A stretch of 64,000 nucleotides of DNA from Sodalis praecaptivus (GCF_000517425.1 NZ_CP006569.1:3524760-3588759), one strand, 5' to 3'; shown: positions 24,484 to 34,200, counted from the stretch's first letter. Notes: generated by a model from the letters alone, not told the origin. Translations and numbers: made by a program.

Positions 24484-25781
24484 TGACTCGCTATAACGCT
24501 ACACATTTTCCTACGCTACAGGATGCCATTGACGCGGCCGCCGCCAGCGCCTCACCTGGCGCCAGCGCGGAGCTTATCGTCCCCGCAGGCGTTTATGAAA
24601 CCGGCCCCGTGACGCTGTACAGTGATTTAATCCTTACCCTTGAGGCGGGCGCCATCATCCGCTTTCGCGCCGATCCCCACTGCTATCCGCCGATATGGAC
24701 GCGCTGGGAGGGCATTGAATGCTATGCCATGCGGCCGCTGATGTATGCGAGCGAGGCCAGTAACATCACTCTGCGCGGTGAAGGCGTTATTGATGGCGCG
24801 GGACAATGGTGGTGGGATACTTTCCGGCAAATCGAAGCGGAGGACCGCATGACGCCGCGGGAATCCTATGAGCTGGCGCTCGCCGCGCGCAATCCCGATT
24901 ATCTGTCCCGCCCCGGCGGCGGCGCGCGGCCGCAAACGCAGTTCCTACGCCCGCCGCTACTGCAATTCTGGAAATGCCGCCATATCCGCCTCGAGGATAT
25001 CACCCTGCAAAATTCGCCCTTTTGGACCTGCCATACGGTGTATTCGCGGGATATCATTTTGCGAGGCGTCAAAATTCTTAATCCCGCCGACGCCATAAAT
25101 ACGGACGCCGTCGATCTTGATTCCTCGGAAGACATCGTTATCGAACACTGCTTGTTTGATGTCGGTGATGATGCCGTAACGTTGAAATCGGGATCGGGCG
25201 CGGACGGGTTGCGTATTAATTTGCCGACACGCGGCGTCACGGTCAGCCACTGCAAAATACTGGCGAGCCACGGCGGTATTGCCATCGGTTCAGAAACCGC
25301 GGGGGGAATCGAGGATGTGACGGTTAACGATTGCGTCTTTGAAGGCACCCAGCGCGCGATACGATTGAAGTCGCGGCGCGGCCGGGGCGGTACGATAAAA
25401 AATATCACCTTGAGCAATCTGACGATGACCGGCTGCTGGTGTCCGATTGTTATCGGGCAATATTTTGCGCCCGGGGTACTGCCGGCAGAACGCGACACCA
25501 CCTTATCGGAGACGGCGCAGCCGGTAACGCCTATGACGCCGCGGATTGAGAACGTGCGCATAGCCCATGTTCAGGCAACCGACATACGCGCCACCGCCGC
25601 GTTTATTGTCGGGCTACCCGAAGCGCCTATACAACGTGTCACCATTGAAAACTATCGTTATTCGCTGGCGCAGGCAGACCAGTTGCTGCCAACCTGGCAT
25701 ACCGAGCCAACCGAAGGCCATTTTCATGATGACGACCGCGGCATAAAGGTGGTGAACGCGGAACACGTGACCTTCCTGTAG
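24483..25781 (+). CDS. Cytoplasmic GH28 family glycoside hydrolase
   Basis: A 432-residue right-handed beta-helix enzyme of the polygalacturonase family. Its ATG overlaps the carrier stop (TAATG). The four family motifs are present: NTDAVD with D208, GDD with D229/D230, SHGG with H263 and the later RLKS. No signal peptide exists, so it works inside the cell on sugar brought in by the carrier, probably releasing galacturonate from short oligosaccharides (exo-acting) or cleaving a rhamnogalacturonan unit. Confidence 0.9.
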   Translation: MTRYNATHFPTLQDAIDAAAASASPGASAELIVPAGVYETGPVTLYSDLILTLEAGAIIRFRADPHCYPPIWTRWEGIECYAMRPLMYASEASNITLRGEGVIDGAGQWWWDTFRQIEAEDRMTPRESYELALAARNPDYLSRPGGGARPQTQFLRPPLLQFWKCRHIRLEDITLQNSPFWTCHTVYSRDIILRGVKILNPADAINTDAVDLDSSEDIVIEHCLFDVGDDAVTLKSGSGADGLRINLPTRGVTVSHCKILASHGGIAIGSETAGGIEDVTVNDCVFEGTQRAIRLKSRRGRGGTIKNITLSNLTMTGCWCPIVIGQYFAPGVLPAERDTTLSETAQPVTPMTPRIENVRIAHVQATDIRATAAFIVGLPEAPIQRVTIENYRYSLAQADQLLPTWHTEPTEGHFHDDDRGIKVVNAEHVTFL

Positions 25782-25785
25782 CGCG

Positions 25786-25860
25786 CCAGCCCGACGCAGC
25801 GCGTCGGGCTGGGGTTTCCCTCGCTAACGCCCTGCGGGTCAGGCCACATGCCTGGCCCGC
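25786..25860. terminator. Two hairpins between convergent operons
   Basis: The first stem is perfect: CCAGCCCGACGC (25786-25797) with GCGTCGGGCTGG (25801-25812) and loop AGC, followed by GGTTT. The second has arms 25834-25844 and 25850-25860 (10 of 11 pairs). Together they separate the GH28 gene from the leftward importer genes. Confidence 0.6.
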
Positions 25861-25866
25861 GGTTTA

Positions 25867-26868
25867 TTATTTACGCGCGTCCAGCAGTTGAGCGGCATTT
25901 TGCGGCGTAACTTCGGTCCAGGGTACGGAATAGCGTTTGGCTTTGCCGCCGTCCCAGTTCATTTTACCTGCATACTGTTTCCAGATATCCGATTGAGGCT
26001 GGTAGCTGTCGCCTTTTACCGCGTGCAGCGCGACGTCAATGGAGCCCTGCATTTGCGCGTGCGCGTCCTGCAGAATCGAAACCATCTCGCCCGCCTGCAC
26101 CGCGCGAATCGCATCGGAAACACCGTCAACGCCGGCAATGGCAAAATCTTTCACGTTCAGATTGGCGCCTTTAATAGCCTCGATAGCGCCCAGCGCCATC
26201 TCGTCGTTCTGTGCGATAACGCCGTTGATCTGGCCTTTATGTTTCTGCAACCAGTTTTCCATCAAAGGCAGCGCTTCCGCGCGCGACCAGTTGGCGGTTT
26301 TGCGCTCGAGGATCTTGATATTGCCCGCACCGCACTCGGCGATAGCTTTATCGTTGCCCTGGCCGCGCTGGATTTCGCCGCTGCCCCCTTTCGGACCTTC
26401 GATAATGACCACGTTGCCTTTACAGTTCATCTTGTTCAGCACGGACTTGGCTTCCAAATAGCCGCCCAACACATCGTCCGAAACCACCTCGGAGGTCATT
26501 TTGTCGGTATTCAAACGGGCGTTGGTGACGATAACCGGGATTTTTGCCTCGTTGGCCATAGTGACCACGTCGATGTTGGCCTCGTAGTCCATGGGGTTGA
26601 TGATGATGGCATCAGCATGGGTCTGAATAGCGGTTTCGGCCTGGTTATTTTGCACCATCGGATCATAACGGCCATCGTACATGGTCAATTGAACATCACC
26701 GCTTTTCACCGCCGGATGCTCTTTCGCCGCTTTCTCCATCAACTGAACAAACTCCGCTTTCATGCCATACATCAATACGGCGATTTTTACCGGCGCGGCC
26801 TGAGCCACAACGCTATTGGCAAAAAACAGGCTTGAGGTCAGTAACGCTATTTTTGTCATCTTATTCAT
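25867..26868 (-). CDS. Ribose-type sugar ABC substrate-binding protein
   Basis: A 333-residue periplasmic protein of the RbsB (Peripla_BP_4) family. The start at 26868 has AGGAGC upstream. The signal peptide MNKMTKIALLTSSLFFANSVVAQA is clean and the mature chain begins PVKIAVLMYGMKAEF. Motifs DAIIINPMDYEA, KIPVIVTNARL and IAGVDGVSDAI are standard. It is the last gene of a five-gene leftward run that includes xylulokinase and a polyol dehydrogenase, so the ligand is probably a pentitol or pentose leading to D-xylulose. Confidence 0.92.
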   Translation of the reverse strand: MNKMTKIALLTSSLFFANSVVAQAAPVKIAVLMYGMKAEFVQLMEKAAKEHPAVKSGDVQLTMYDGRYDPMVQNNQAETAIQTHADAIIINPMDYEANIDVVTMANEAKIPVIVTNARLNTDKMTSEVVSDDVLGGYLEAKSVLNKMNCKGNVVIIEGPKGGSGEIQRGQGNDKAIAECGAGNIKILERKTANWSRAEALPLMENWLQKHKGQINGVIAQNDEMALGAIEAIKGANLNVKDFAIAGVDGVSDAIRAVQAGEMVSILQDAHAQMQGSIDVALHAVKGDSYQPQSDIWKQYAGKMNWDGGKAKRYSVPWTEVTPQNAAQLLDARK

Positions 26869-26914
26869 GGTAGCTCCTGGTCATGTAGGGAAACCGCGTG
26901 AAGTTATTTGTGTT

Positions 26915-27952
26915 TTAATCGCGCTGTTGCTTGCGCGATGGGTCGAGCAATACCGCCACAACGATTAATGCGCCTTTGATAATCTGCTGGTAGTAAGACT
27001 GCACCCCCAGCAGGTCAAGCCCGTTATTCATTACGCCGATAATTAAAATACCGAAGAAGGTACCGACCAGCGTACCGACGCCGCCCGCCATACTGGTGCC
27101 GCCAATCACCACGGCCGCAATGGCGTCCAGCTCGTAGGCGGCCCCTGCGCTGGTCTGCGCAGAGCCGGTGCGGGCGGTCAGAATAAGACCGGCGATACCC
27201 GCCAGCGCGCCGCACAGGGTGTAGACCAGGACTTTGATTTTCACCACGCTGATGCCCGAGGTACGGGCGCTCTTCTGATTGCCGCCAACGGCATAGACAT
27301 AGCGTCCAAATAGGGTTTTATTCAACAGCACCCAGCCTAGGGCGAATATGGCGATAAACAGGATGACCGGTACCGGAATCCCCAGTACGTAGCCATTGCC
27401 CAGCCAGCGAAAATCCGAATTCAATTGCGAGACCGGGTTGCCATCGGTGGTCAGCAGCGCCAGACCGCGCGCCGCCGAGAGCATGCCCATGGTGACGATA
27501 AACGGCTGCAACCGGTAGCGCGCCAGGATAGTGCCGTTGATAAGGCCGCAGACGATACCGATGGCCAGCGCCACCAGCATCGGCATAATGAGCGCGTGGG
27601 CGCTGTCGCCTATCGATAGGCCGCTATTGGTGGTGGCGAATCGCGCCGCCACAATACCGCTCAGCGCCAGCACCGAACCAACGGACAGATCGACGCCTGC
27701 GGTAATAATCACAAACGTCATACCGATGGCCAGAATGCCGTTAATTGAAATCTGGCGTAATACGATCAGCATATTTTCATTGCTGAGAAAATAATTATTA
27801 CTCCAGGCGCCGTTCGCCACCTGAACCTCACCAATAATGGTCACGACAAGGCATAGAACAAAAAACGCGATGATAATGCCGTATTTGTGCAGGCGCCGCT
27901 TATTGCGCGCAATAAACGTCAGCCCCTGGGTCAGTGAATGCGTACTGTCCAT
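26915..27952 (-). CDS. Ribose-type sugar ABC permease (RbsC-like)
   Basis: A 345-residue inner-membrane permease with 8-10 hydrophobic segments. Diagnostic stretches are TFVIITAGVDLSVGSVLALSG and ELDAIAAVVIGGTSMAGGVGTLVGT. It has a basic N-terminus before helix 1. It pairs with the double ATPase whose gene ends 35 bases upstream. Confidence 0.93.
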   Translation of the reverse strand: MDSTHSLTQGLTFIARNKRRLHKYGIIIAFFVLCLVVTIIGEVQVANGAWSNNYFLSNENMLIVLRQISINGILAIGMTFVIITAGVDLSVGSVLALSGIVAARFATTNSGLSIGDSAHALIMPMLVALAIGIVCGLINGTILARYRLQPFIVTMGMLSAARGLALLTTDGNPVSQLNSDFRWLGNGYVLGIPVPVILFIAIFALGWVLLNKTLFGRYVYAVGGNQKSARTSGISVVKIKVLVYTLCGALAGIAGLILTARTGSAQTSAGAAYELDAIAAVVIGGTSMAGGVGTLVGTFFGILIIGVMNNGLDLLGVQSYYQQIIKGALIVVAVLLDPSRKQQRD

Positions 27953-27987
27953 AATGAAGGTTCTCGTTAAGGTAAATTATGCCGGCT

Positions 27988-29493
27988 TTAAACCGCCAGC
28001 TTCATCAATTCCGCCTGAGTAGACTGCCCGGCCTGTACTTCCCCCGCCAGACGGCCGTCTTTAAATACGATGATTCTGTCGCTCATGCCGATGATTTCGG
28101 GCAGTTCGGAGGACACCATGATGATGCCTTTATCCTTCAACGCGAATTCGGACATAAAACGGTAGATCTCTTTTTTGGCGCCCACGTCGATCCCGCGCGT
28201 GGGCTCATCCAGCAACAAGACCTGTGGGTCAAGCAGCGCCCAACGCCCGAGCACCACTTTCTGCTGATTACCGCCGCTTAAGTTGCCGACGATATGGTCT
28301 CCGTCCGGCGTTTTGACGTTAAACCTTTTAATCATCTCCGCTGAACGTTGCCGCTCCAGCCTATCGTTAATAAAGCCGCCGCGGCTGATGGCGGTAAACG
28401 AGGCGATGTTGATGTTTTCCATAACCGATCGGCACAGCACCAGGCCGGTCTCCTTGCGATCTTCGGTCACGTAGGCGATGCCGCTGGCGATGGACTCTTT
28501 GGGCGAATGACGGGCAAGCTGTCTGTCGCCGATAACCACCGATCCGCTGTCGGCATGCTTGATGCCGAAAATCAAATCGAGGAATTCGCTGCGCCCGGAG
28601 CCGACCAGACCATAGATGCCGAGAATTTCCCCCCGCTTGAGCGTGAGGCTGATATCGCGGATCTTGCTGCCCCAGCTGAGGTTTTTCACCTCCATGATCA
28701 CGTCTTCGCCCGGTTGGTTGAATTTGGCGAACTCGTCCTTGAACTCCCCGCCGATGATGTGCTCAATCAGCTGTTCACGCGTGATGTCGCGCAGGAACCC
28801 CTCATGGATGTAGGCGCCGTCGCGAAAAATGGTATAGCTGTCGGCAATTTGAAAGATTTCGGACAGACGGTGGGAGACGTAAATGATGCCTTTTCCCCTC
28901 TGTGCCAGGCGGGTAATGACCTGGAAAATCTTCTGCACGTCCTCTTCACCTATCGCCGAGGTGGGTTCGTCCATGATGATAATATCGGCATCGGCATGGG
29001 ACAGCGCCTTGGCAATTTCCACCAATTGCTGTTCGGCCACGCTGAGATTACGCATTTTCTCCGTCGGCGACAGGGCGAACTGCAAATCGTCGAGCAGCGC
29101 CGCGGTCTGTTGATTCATTTTGCCGAAATCGACAAAACCGAGCCGGCGCGGCTCGCGTCCCAGCCAGATATTTTCCGCAACCGTCAGGTCGGGGATCGCG
29201 CTCAGCTCCTGCTGGACGATGGCGACGCCCGCTTCCAGGGCCTCTTTCGGATGGGAAAACTCACAGCGTTTACCGTTGATAAAAATATCGCCGCCGTCCG
29301 GCTGAATGAAACCCATCAAAATGCTGAGAAAAGTGGATTTGCCGGCGCCGTTGCCGCCGCACAGGGCATGAATCGACCCTCGCCGCAGACAAAACTCGGC
29401 GTTTTTCAGCGCCACCACGGGGCCAAAGCTTTTCCTTACCCCCGTGACTTCCAACAAATAGGCCGCTTCGCCGCCGGCGTGTTCCTGGCTCAT
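27988..29493 (-). CDS. Ribose-type sugar ABC ATPase with two nucleotide-binding domains
   Basis: A 501-residue RbsA-like ATPase. Domain 1 has GGNGAGKST, LSVAEQQLVEIAKALS and IIMDEPTSAI. Domain 2 has the usual degenerate Walker A (GLVGSGRSEF), an intact LSGGNQQKVVLGRWAL and LLLDEPTRGIDVGAK. The start overlaps the kinase stop by 4 bases, so expression is coupled. Confidence 0.93.
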   Translation of the reverse strand: MSQEHAGGEAAYLLEVTGVRKSFGPVVALKNAEFCLRRGSIHALCGGNGAGKSTFLSILMGFIQPDGGDIFINGKRCEFSHPKEALEAGVAIVQQELSAIPDLTVAENIWLGREPRRLGFVDFGKMNQQTAALLDDLQFALSPTEKMRNLSVAEQQLVEIAKALSHADADIIIMDEPTSAIGEEDVQKIFQVITRLAQRGKGIIYVSHRLSEIFQIADSYTIFRDGAYIHEGFLRDITREQLIEHIIGGEFKDEFAKFNQPGEDVIMEVKNLSWGSKIRDISLTLKRGEILGIYGLVGSGRSEFLDLIFGIKHADSGSVVIGDRQLARHSPKESIASGIAYVTEDRKETGLVLCRSVMENINIASFTAISRGGFINDRLERQRSAEMIKRFNVKTPDGDHIVGNLSGGNQQKVVLGRWALLDPQVLLLDEPTRGIDVGAKKEIYRFMSEFALKDKGIIMVSSELPEIIGMSDRIIVFKDGRLAGEVQAGQSTQAELMKLAV

Positions 29494-31004
29494 AGGCCTA
29501 CCTCATATTCGTGTTGCAGCAGACGCAGATAGCGCGGATAAAGCTCGCCATAGCGCTGCTGACGCGCTGGGTCGGGGCGGCAACGGCTGTCCTCGTCCAG
29601 ATGGACGAAGCGCTCGCACAGTGCCTGTAACTGCTCGCGAGCCGGACGCTGCGGCTGTTGCGCTACGCGTACGGACCAAATGGCCTGGATAGCCGCGCCC
29701 AATGCGGCGGCTTCTTTCTCCACCGGACACACCACCGGACAGTTCATGACGTCCGCCACAATCTGCCGCCAGCGCGCGCTGCGGGCGCCGCCGCCGGTCA
29801 GGCGGATTTCCGTGACCGCGATCCCCTGCTGGCGGAACAAGTCCATTCCGAAACGCAGTCCATAAGTGGCGCTTTCCACCACCGCCAAACAGAGATTGGC
29901 GGCGGTAAAATTATCCGCATCCAGATTGTGCAGACTGGCCTTGGCCGCGGGCAGTTGCGGTACCCGTTCGCCGTTGAAGAACGGCAGCATCAACATGCCG
30001 CCGGCACCCGGTTCCGCCTGCCCCAGCGCCCGATTGAAGGCGTTGACGTCCATATCGAGCAATTTCTGCACCGCGCCGCTGGCGGAGGTGACGTTCATGG
30101 TGCAGATAAGCGGCAACCAGCCGTTGGTGCTGGAGCAGAAACCGGCAATCATCTCGGAATCCGCCACCACCGGCGCATCCGCGCAGGCAAACAGCGTGCC
30201 CGACGTTCCCAGGCTCATGGTCAGGATCCCCGGCTGGATATTGCCGGTGCCGATCGCCGCCATCATATTATCGCCGCCGCCGCTGGCCACCGGCGTACCC
30301 GGCGTCAGTCCCAGCCTTTCCGCCGCCGCGGCCGTCACCCCGCCTATGCAGGTTTCAGCGCTGACCAGCGGCGGCAGCGCCCGCCACAGCCGGCCGCTGC
30401 TGTCGATGCGATCCACGACGAAGCGATCCCAACAGCGGTTGCGAATATCGAACAAACCGCTGCCGGAGGCATCGCCGTATTCGGCCACGCGCTGCCCCGT
30501 TAACCAAAAATTGAGGTAATCGTGGGGCAGCAATACCGTGGCCAGCCGCTGCCACAGTTCCGGGTGATGCTGCTTGAACCAGACGATTTTGGACGCGGTA
30601 TAGCCCGTCGCCACCATCAGCCCGAGCCGCGCCAGCGAGCCGCTGATACCGCCGAGCTGCTCCAGCAGCCAGTCGTTCTCCGGCGCGGTTTCGGTATCGC
30701 ACCACAGCTTGACCGTATGCAGAACGTCGCCCGCAGCGTCCAGCGCCACGAAACCGTGCTGCTGGCCCGACACGGCCAGCCCCTGGATATCCGCCGGATT
30801 GACCGCCGCCGCATCGACGGCCCGCTTGAAGGCGCTCATTAGCGCGTCGACCCACCACTGCGCCTGCTGCTCACGTCGGCCGGAGGCATCGCTTATCAGC
30901 GGATGCGGGGCGCTTCCTTCACCGAGGATCCTTCCGCTGTCGTCATCGACGATCACCACCTTCGTCCCCTGCGTACCGCAGTCGATACCGGCAAAGAGCG
31001 CCAT
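29490..31004 (-). CDS. xylB: Xylulokinase (FGGY family)
   Basis: A 504-residue sugar kinase that phosphorylates D-xylulose to xylulose 5-phosphate. The XylB-type N-terminus is FAGIDCGTQGTKVVIVDDD, followed by SGQQHGFVALD. The catalytic aspartate is in ASGGGDNMMAAIG and the ATP motif is RLTGGGARSARWRQI. Its ATG is 3 bases from the dehydrogenase stop, with the ribosome site inside that gene. The companion lyxose isomerase and polyol dehydrogenase both yield D-xylulose, which strongly supports the substrate. It may be a paralogue of a xylose-operon xylB elsewhere. Confidence 0.85.
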   Translation of the reverse strand: MALFAGIDCGTQGTKVVIVDDDSGRILGEGSAPHPLISDASGRREQQAQWWVDALMSAFKRAVDAAAVNPADIQGLAVSGQQHGFVALDAAGDVLHTVKLWCDTETAPENDWLLEQLGGISGSLARLGLMVATGYTASKIVWFKQHHPELWQRLATVLLPHDYLNFWLTGQRVAEYGDASGSGLFDIRNRCWDRFVVDRIDSSGRLWRALPPLVSAETCIGGVTAAAAERLGLTPGTPVASGGGDNMMAAIGTGNIQPGILTMSLGTSGTLFACADAPVVADSEMIAGFCSSTNGWLPLICTMNVTSASGAVQKLLDMDVNAFNRALGQAEPGAGGMLMLPFFNGERVPQLPAAKASLHNLDADNFTAANLCLAVVESATYGLRFGMDLFRQQGIAVTEIRLTGGGARSARWRQIVADVMNCPVVCPVEKEAAALGAAIQAIWSVRVAQQPQRPAREQLQALCERFVHLDEDSRCRPDPARQQRYGELYPRYLRLLQHEYEVGL

Positions 31005-31007
31005 GTG

Positions 31008-32042
31008 TCACTCCATTTCCAGCATGATTTTGATATCGCCCGGATTGCCCGAGGCGGCGCGGTCGAACGCCTCGACGGCGTCGTTGAACTTATAGGTCTG
31101 CGAAATCAACGGCTGCACCTTCAGTTTGCCGGCGCTCAGCAGCCGCAGCGTGCGGGGATACATGTTGGCATAGCGGAAAATGGTCTTGAAGGTGACTTCT
31201 TTCGCCTGCGCGGCGACGATATCCATCGGCGACGCATCAATGGGCATACCGACCAGCACCGCGGTACCGCCGGGGGCGACATGGTCGCTGATGCTCGCGA
31301 TAGCCTGTTTCGCTCCGCTGCACTCAAATATCACATCCGCGCCGTTGCCGGAGGTCAGGGCGGCGACTTTCTCCGCCAGATTGCCGGTTTTGATATTGAC
31401 CGCGTGCAGGCCCGGGTAGCGTTCGGCGACCTTTAATTTTTCCTCGAACAAATCGCAGATAATGACATCGGAACACCCGCCCGCCAGCGCGGCAAGGGCC
31501 GTCACCACCCCGATGGGACCGGCGCCGATGACCAGCGCGATATCGCCGGGTTTAATGCCGGCCTTGGTAGCGGCATGCATACCAATGGCCAGCGGCTCCA
31601 CCATTGCGCCTTCGGTAAAGCTGACGTTGTCCGGCAATTTGAAGGTGAACGCCGCCGGATGCACCACCGTTTCCCGCAGACAGCCATCAATCGGCGGCGT
31701 GGCCCAGAAACGTACCGCCGGGTCCAGGTTATAAATGCCGGCGCGGGATTGGGCGGATTGCATATCGGGGATCCCAGGCTCCATACAAACGCGATCGCCC
31801 TGGCGTAAATGGTGGACATTCTTCCCCACCGCCAGTACGACGCCGGCGGCTTCGTGACCCAGTACCATCGGCGCTTTGACCACGAACGGGCCGATGCGGC
31901 CATGCTGGTAGTAATGGACGTCGCTGCCGCAAATGCCGACAGAGTGGATTTTTATCAGCACCTCGTCGTCGCCAGGCTGCTCGTTGAATTCGCGATCCTG
32001 GATAGAGATTTTTCCCGCTTCTTCAAGCACTAATGCTTTCAT
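31008..32042 (-). CDS. Zinc-dependent polyol dehydrogenase (sorbitol/xylitol dehydrogenase-like)
   Basis: A 344-residue medium-chain dehydrogenase. The ATG at 32042 has AGGAG at good spacing; an in-frame GTG lies directly before it. Catalytic-zinc residues are visible in [15 protein letters not shown] and GHEAAGVV, and the NAD loop is [15 protein letters not shown]. The usual four-cysteine structural-zinc loop is replaced ([20 protein letters not shown]), as in animal sorbitol dehydrogenase. It probably oxidises xylitol or D-arabitol to D-xylulose for the adjacent kinase. It is the first gene of the leftward operon, with an operator just upstream. Confidence 0.87.
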   Translation of the reverse strand: MKALVLEEAGKISIQDREFNEQPGDDEVLIKIHSVGICGSDVHYYQHGRIGPFVVKAPMVLGHEAAGVVLAVGKNVHHLRQGDRVCMEPGIPDMQSAQSRAGIYNLDPAVRFWATPPIDGCLRETVVHPAAFTFKLPDNVSFTEGAMVEPLAIGMHAATKAGIKPGDIALVIGAGPIGVVTALAALAGGCSDVIICDLFEEKLKVAERYPGLHAVNIKTGNLAEKVAALTSGNGADVIFECSGAKQAIASISDHVAPGGTAVLVGMPIDASPMDIVAAQAKEVTFKTIFRYANMYPRTLRLLSAGKLKVQPLISQTYKFNDAVEAFDRAASGNPGDIKIMLEME

Positions 32043-32066
32043 CACACGTTTCTCCTGATCATTTTT

Positions 32067-32082
32067 ATGATATCGATATCAT
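32067..32082. promoter_or_regulatory. LacI-type operator before the polyol dehydrogenase operon
   Basis: ATGATATCGATATCAT is a perfect 16-bp palindrome with a central CG, the usual form for LacI/GalR regulators. It lies 25 bases upstream of the dehydrogenase ATG. A 14/16 copy stands at 32228 before the divergent lyxose isomerase. Confidence 0.7.
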
Positions 32083-32227
32083 TCGCATGCGGCGGATAGT
32101 AAATGAGTTATCGCCGAAAATGTGTGAAGCGCGTTAAAAAATGAGGAAATTTGTAAACATCAAGATTATTTTGGCCGTAATAATAGCCGAACACGCCGCG
32201 CATAAGCGGTGGCAACGGCTTTTTTCA

Positions 32228-32243
32228 ATGATACCGATAACAT
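32228..32243. promoter_or_regulatory. LacI-type operator before the lyxose isomerase gene
   Basis: ATGATACCGATAACAT differs from the perfect palindrome at 32067 at only two positions. It lies 20 bases upstream of the isomerase ATG, so the same repressor can control both arms of the divergent region. Confidence 0.68.
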
Positions 32244-32263
32244 TCACCCTCCTGGAGGAGATC

Positions 32264-32794
32264 ATGACAACTCACGAAAAAGCACGGGAAAAAACGGCAA
32301 CCATGCTGCAAGAAGCGGGCATGGTTATCACCGAAGCGGAAAAGGAAAAAATCGAAATCGCGGAATTCGGTCTGCCAGGTTATCCCTTGTCCGGCCTACA
32401 GTTGTTAACCTATTTCAATTCGCCACGCTATTGCGCAAAGGAGCTGGTGCTGTTTCCCGGACAAACCTGCCCGGAACATTTACATCCGCCGTTCAACGGC
32501 ACCCCGGGGAAACAGGAAACCTTCCGTTGCCGCTGGGGAGAGGTGTATTTATTTGTCGACGACCCCGCGCTGGCGCTGAACCACGGTGAGGTCGCGCCGC
32601 CGGCTGGCGATGAAGAATGGTACCGTTGTCAACGCTATCTCGTGCTGCGCGCGGGCGAGCAATACACCATTGCGCCCAATACCCGCCATTGGTTCCAGGC
32701 CGGCGCGCAGGGCGCGGTCGTCTCTGAATTCTCATCGGAAAGCCGGGACGATCTCGATATTTTTACCGACCCGCGCGTACGGCGCGTAGCGTAA
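32264..32794 (+). CDS. D-lyxose ketol-isomerase family protein
   Basis: A 176-residue cupin-fold sugar isomerase. ATG 32264 follows GGAGGAG; the longer open frame upstream has no ribosome site. The metal site reads H72-L-H74 (CPEHLHPPF), E85 (KQETF) and H142 (TRHWF), as in characterised D-lyxose isomerases. The reaction is D-lyxose to D-xylulose, or mannose to fructose as a side activity. Its divergent neighbours encode xylulokinase and a sugar importer, so lyxose feeding into xylulose 5-phosphate is the natural reading. Confidence 0.88.
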   Translation: MTTHEKAREKTATMLQEAGMVITEAEKEKIEIAEFGLPGYPLSGLQLLTYFNSPRYCAKELVLFPGQTCPEHLHPPFNGTPGKQETFRCRWGEVYLFVDDPALALNHGEVAPPAGDEEWYRCQRYLVLRAGEQYTIAPNTRHWFQAGAQGAVVSEFSSESRDDLDIFTDPRVRRVA

Positions 32795-32878
32795 AAGCGG
32801 CAAGATCATTCGCTTCCGGCGAAGGGATATGTCATGATAGTCTAATGATACAAAATGATAACGACACGGGAGCGTAAA

Positions 32879-33880
32879 TTGGCGCCAGGTAGGAAGGTCA
32901 AGGCTACGCTTGCAAGCGTAGCCGCGCAGTCCAACGTCAGCAAAATCACCGTATCACGCGCGTTTTCCCATCCGGAGAAAGTCCATCCGGATACGCTTAG
33001 GCGGGTGCTGGAGACCGCGGAAGAGATGGGCTACGTTGTGAACACGGCGGCGCGAAATCTGCGCGCCCGAGCCAGTAAGACCATCGGCATTGTCAATCCC
33101 GATATGGGCAACCCCTTCTTCGGTAAGCTGACCAAGCTGATGACGCTTGAAGCGCAAAAGGCCGGCTATGACACGCTGGTCTTCGATTCGTGGGAATCCC
33201 AAGAGCAGGAAAACCGCATCATCGACAAGCTGATTGGCTACGGCGTGGATGCGATAGTGTTATCGGTCATCTCCGCCGACCAGAATTATCGGCCGGCATA
33301 CTTTGAGCGGCTGGCGTTGCTGAATATTCCGGTCATTCTGGTAGACCGCGAGCTTGATATCGCCTCATGCAGCGGCGTTTATATCGATAATCTCGATTGC
33401 GGCCTGCAGGCGGGCCGGTTTTTGCAGGAGCAGCAGGCCCAGCGGGTGGTGGTGGTCTCCGGTCCAGACGACTCGAATGTCGCCCGTGAAAGGGTGACCG
33501 GCGTAAGCGCCGCCCTGCAGGGCAAAATAGCGCACCTGGATATTTTGTATGCCGACTTTTATATGGATGTGGCCTGGCAGGTCACCACGGATTATCTCAA
33601 TCATCAGCCGGCGCCGGATTATTTCGTAGGCTGTAATAACCAGATCTCGCAGGGTATTATAAAATCCTGTATTGACCATCGATTGCGGCCGATGCAGGAC
33701 GTTAGCGTCTTCAGCATAGATGAAATTCCCCATGCCGCGGTATTCGGTTTCAATTTCCCCTGTATTTCCCACGATTTAAATGAGATGGCTTGGCAAGCAA
33801 TTAATCTGGCGGTGCGCCGCGCCGCGGATAGCCAAATCAAACCGGGCAAAGTGATCATTCGCGGTAAAATGATGGTGTGA
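32879..33880 (+). CDS. LacI-family repressor of the pentose/pentitol locus
   Basis: A 333-residue regulator. TTG 32879 has GGGAG six bases upstream and places the HTH where LacI proteins have it (ATLASVAAQSNVSKITVSRAFSHPEKV). An in-frame ATG at 32855 without a ribosome site would add eight residues. The hinge is AARNLRARASKTIGIVNPDMGNPFF, and the periplasmic-binding-like domain follows. It lies downstream of the isomerase in the same direction (84-bp gap) and is the obvious candidate to bind the two 16-bp palindromes. Inducer: probably a pentose or pentitol. Confidence 0.88.
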   Translation: MAPGRKVKATLASVAAQSNVSKITVSRAFSHPEKVHPDTLRRVLETAEEMGYVVNTAARNLRARASKTIGIVNPDMGNPFFGKLTKLMTLEAQKAGYDTLVFDSWESQEQENRIIDKLIGYGVDAIVLSVISADQNYRPAYFERLALLNIPVILVDRELDIASCSGVYIDNLDCGLQAGRFLQEQQAQRVVVVSGPDDSNVARERVTGVSAALQGKIAHLDILYADFYMDVAWQVTTDYLNHQPAPDYFVGCNNQISQGIIKSCIDHRLRPMQDVSVFSIDEIPHAAVFGFNFPCISHDLNEMAWQAINLAVRRAADSQIKPGKVIIRGKMMV

Positions 33881-34200
33881 CGCCGCGCGGATCCGCCGTT
33901 GGTCATGGCGGTTGTCCAGCACGCAAGGGAAACGTTCCCGGCCGGCCCGGCGCCCACTCACCCCGCGGCGCAGGCGGCCCGTCCCGCACCGGTTTCCTCC
34001 TGGCGCCCCCCCCCGCATTGTCATCCACCGCCGAGCGGCGTTGCTCTGCGCGACGGGACGCGCCGCGGCTGTGCTGCCTTCAGCAATAACTTGTTAGTAA
34101 GCGCTTTTAGCCTTTTCCTTACTCTTAGAAGGGATTAATACTATCTTCGCAGCACGGTGCAATGACCCATCCCTCAAATACACTATGCAGGAGATTATCG
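33881..34200. other. Gene-free interval
   Basis: Very GC-rich to ~34080, then an AT-richer stretch before the orphan gene that should contain its promoter. I see no gene or strong hairpin. Confidence 0.5.

Noticed and set aside
24627-24935. Antisense open frames within GH28 and other GC-rich genes
   Set aside because: GC-rich codon use creates long open frames on the opposite strand; none has a start signal or family pattern.
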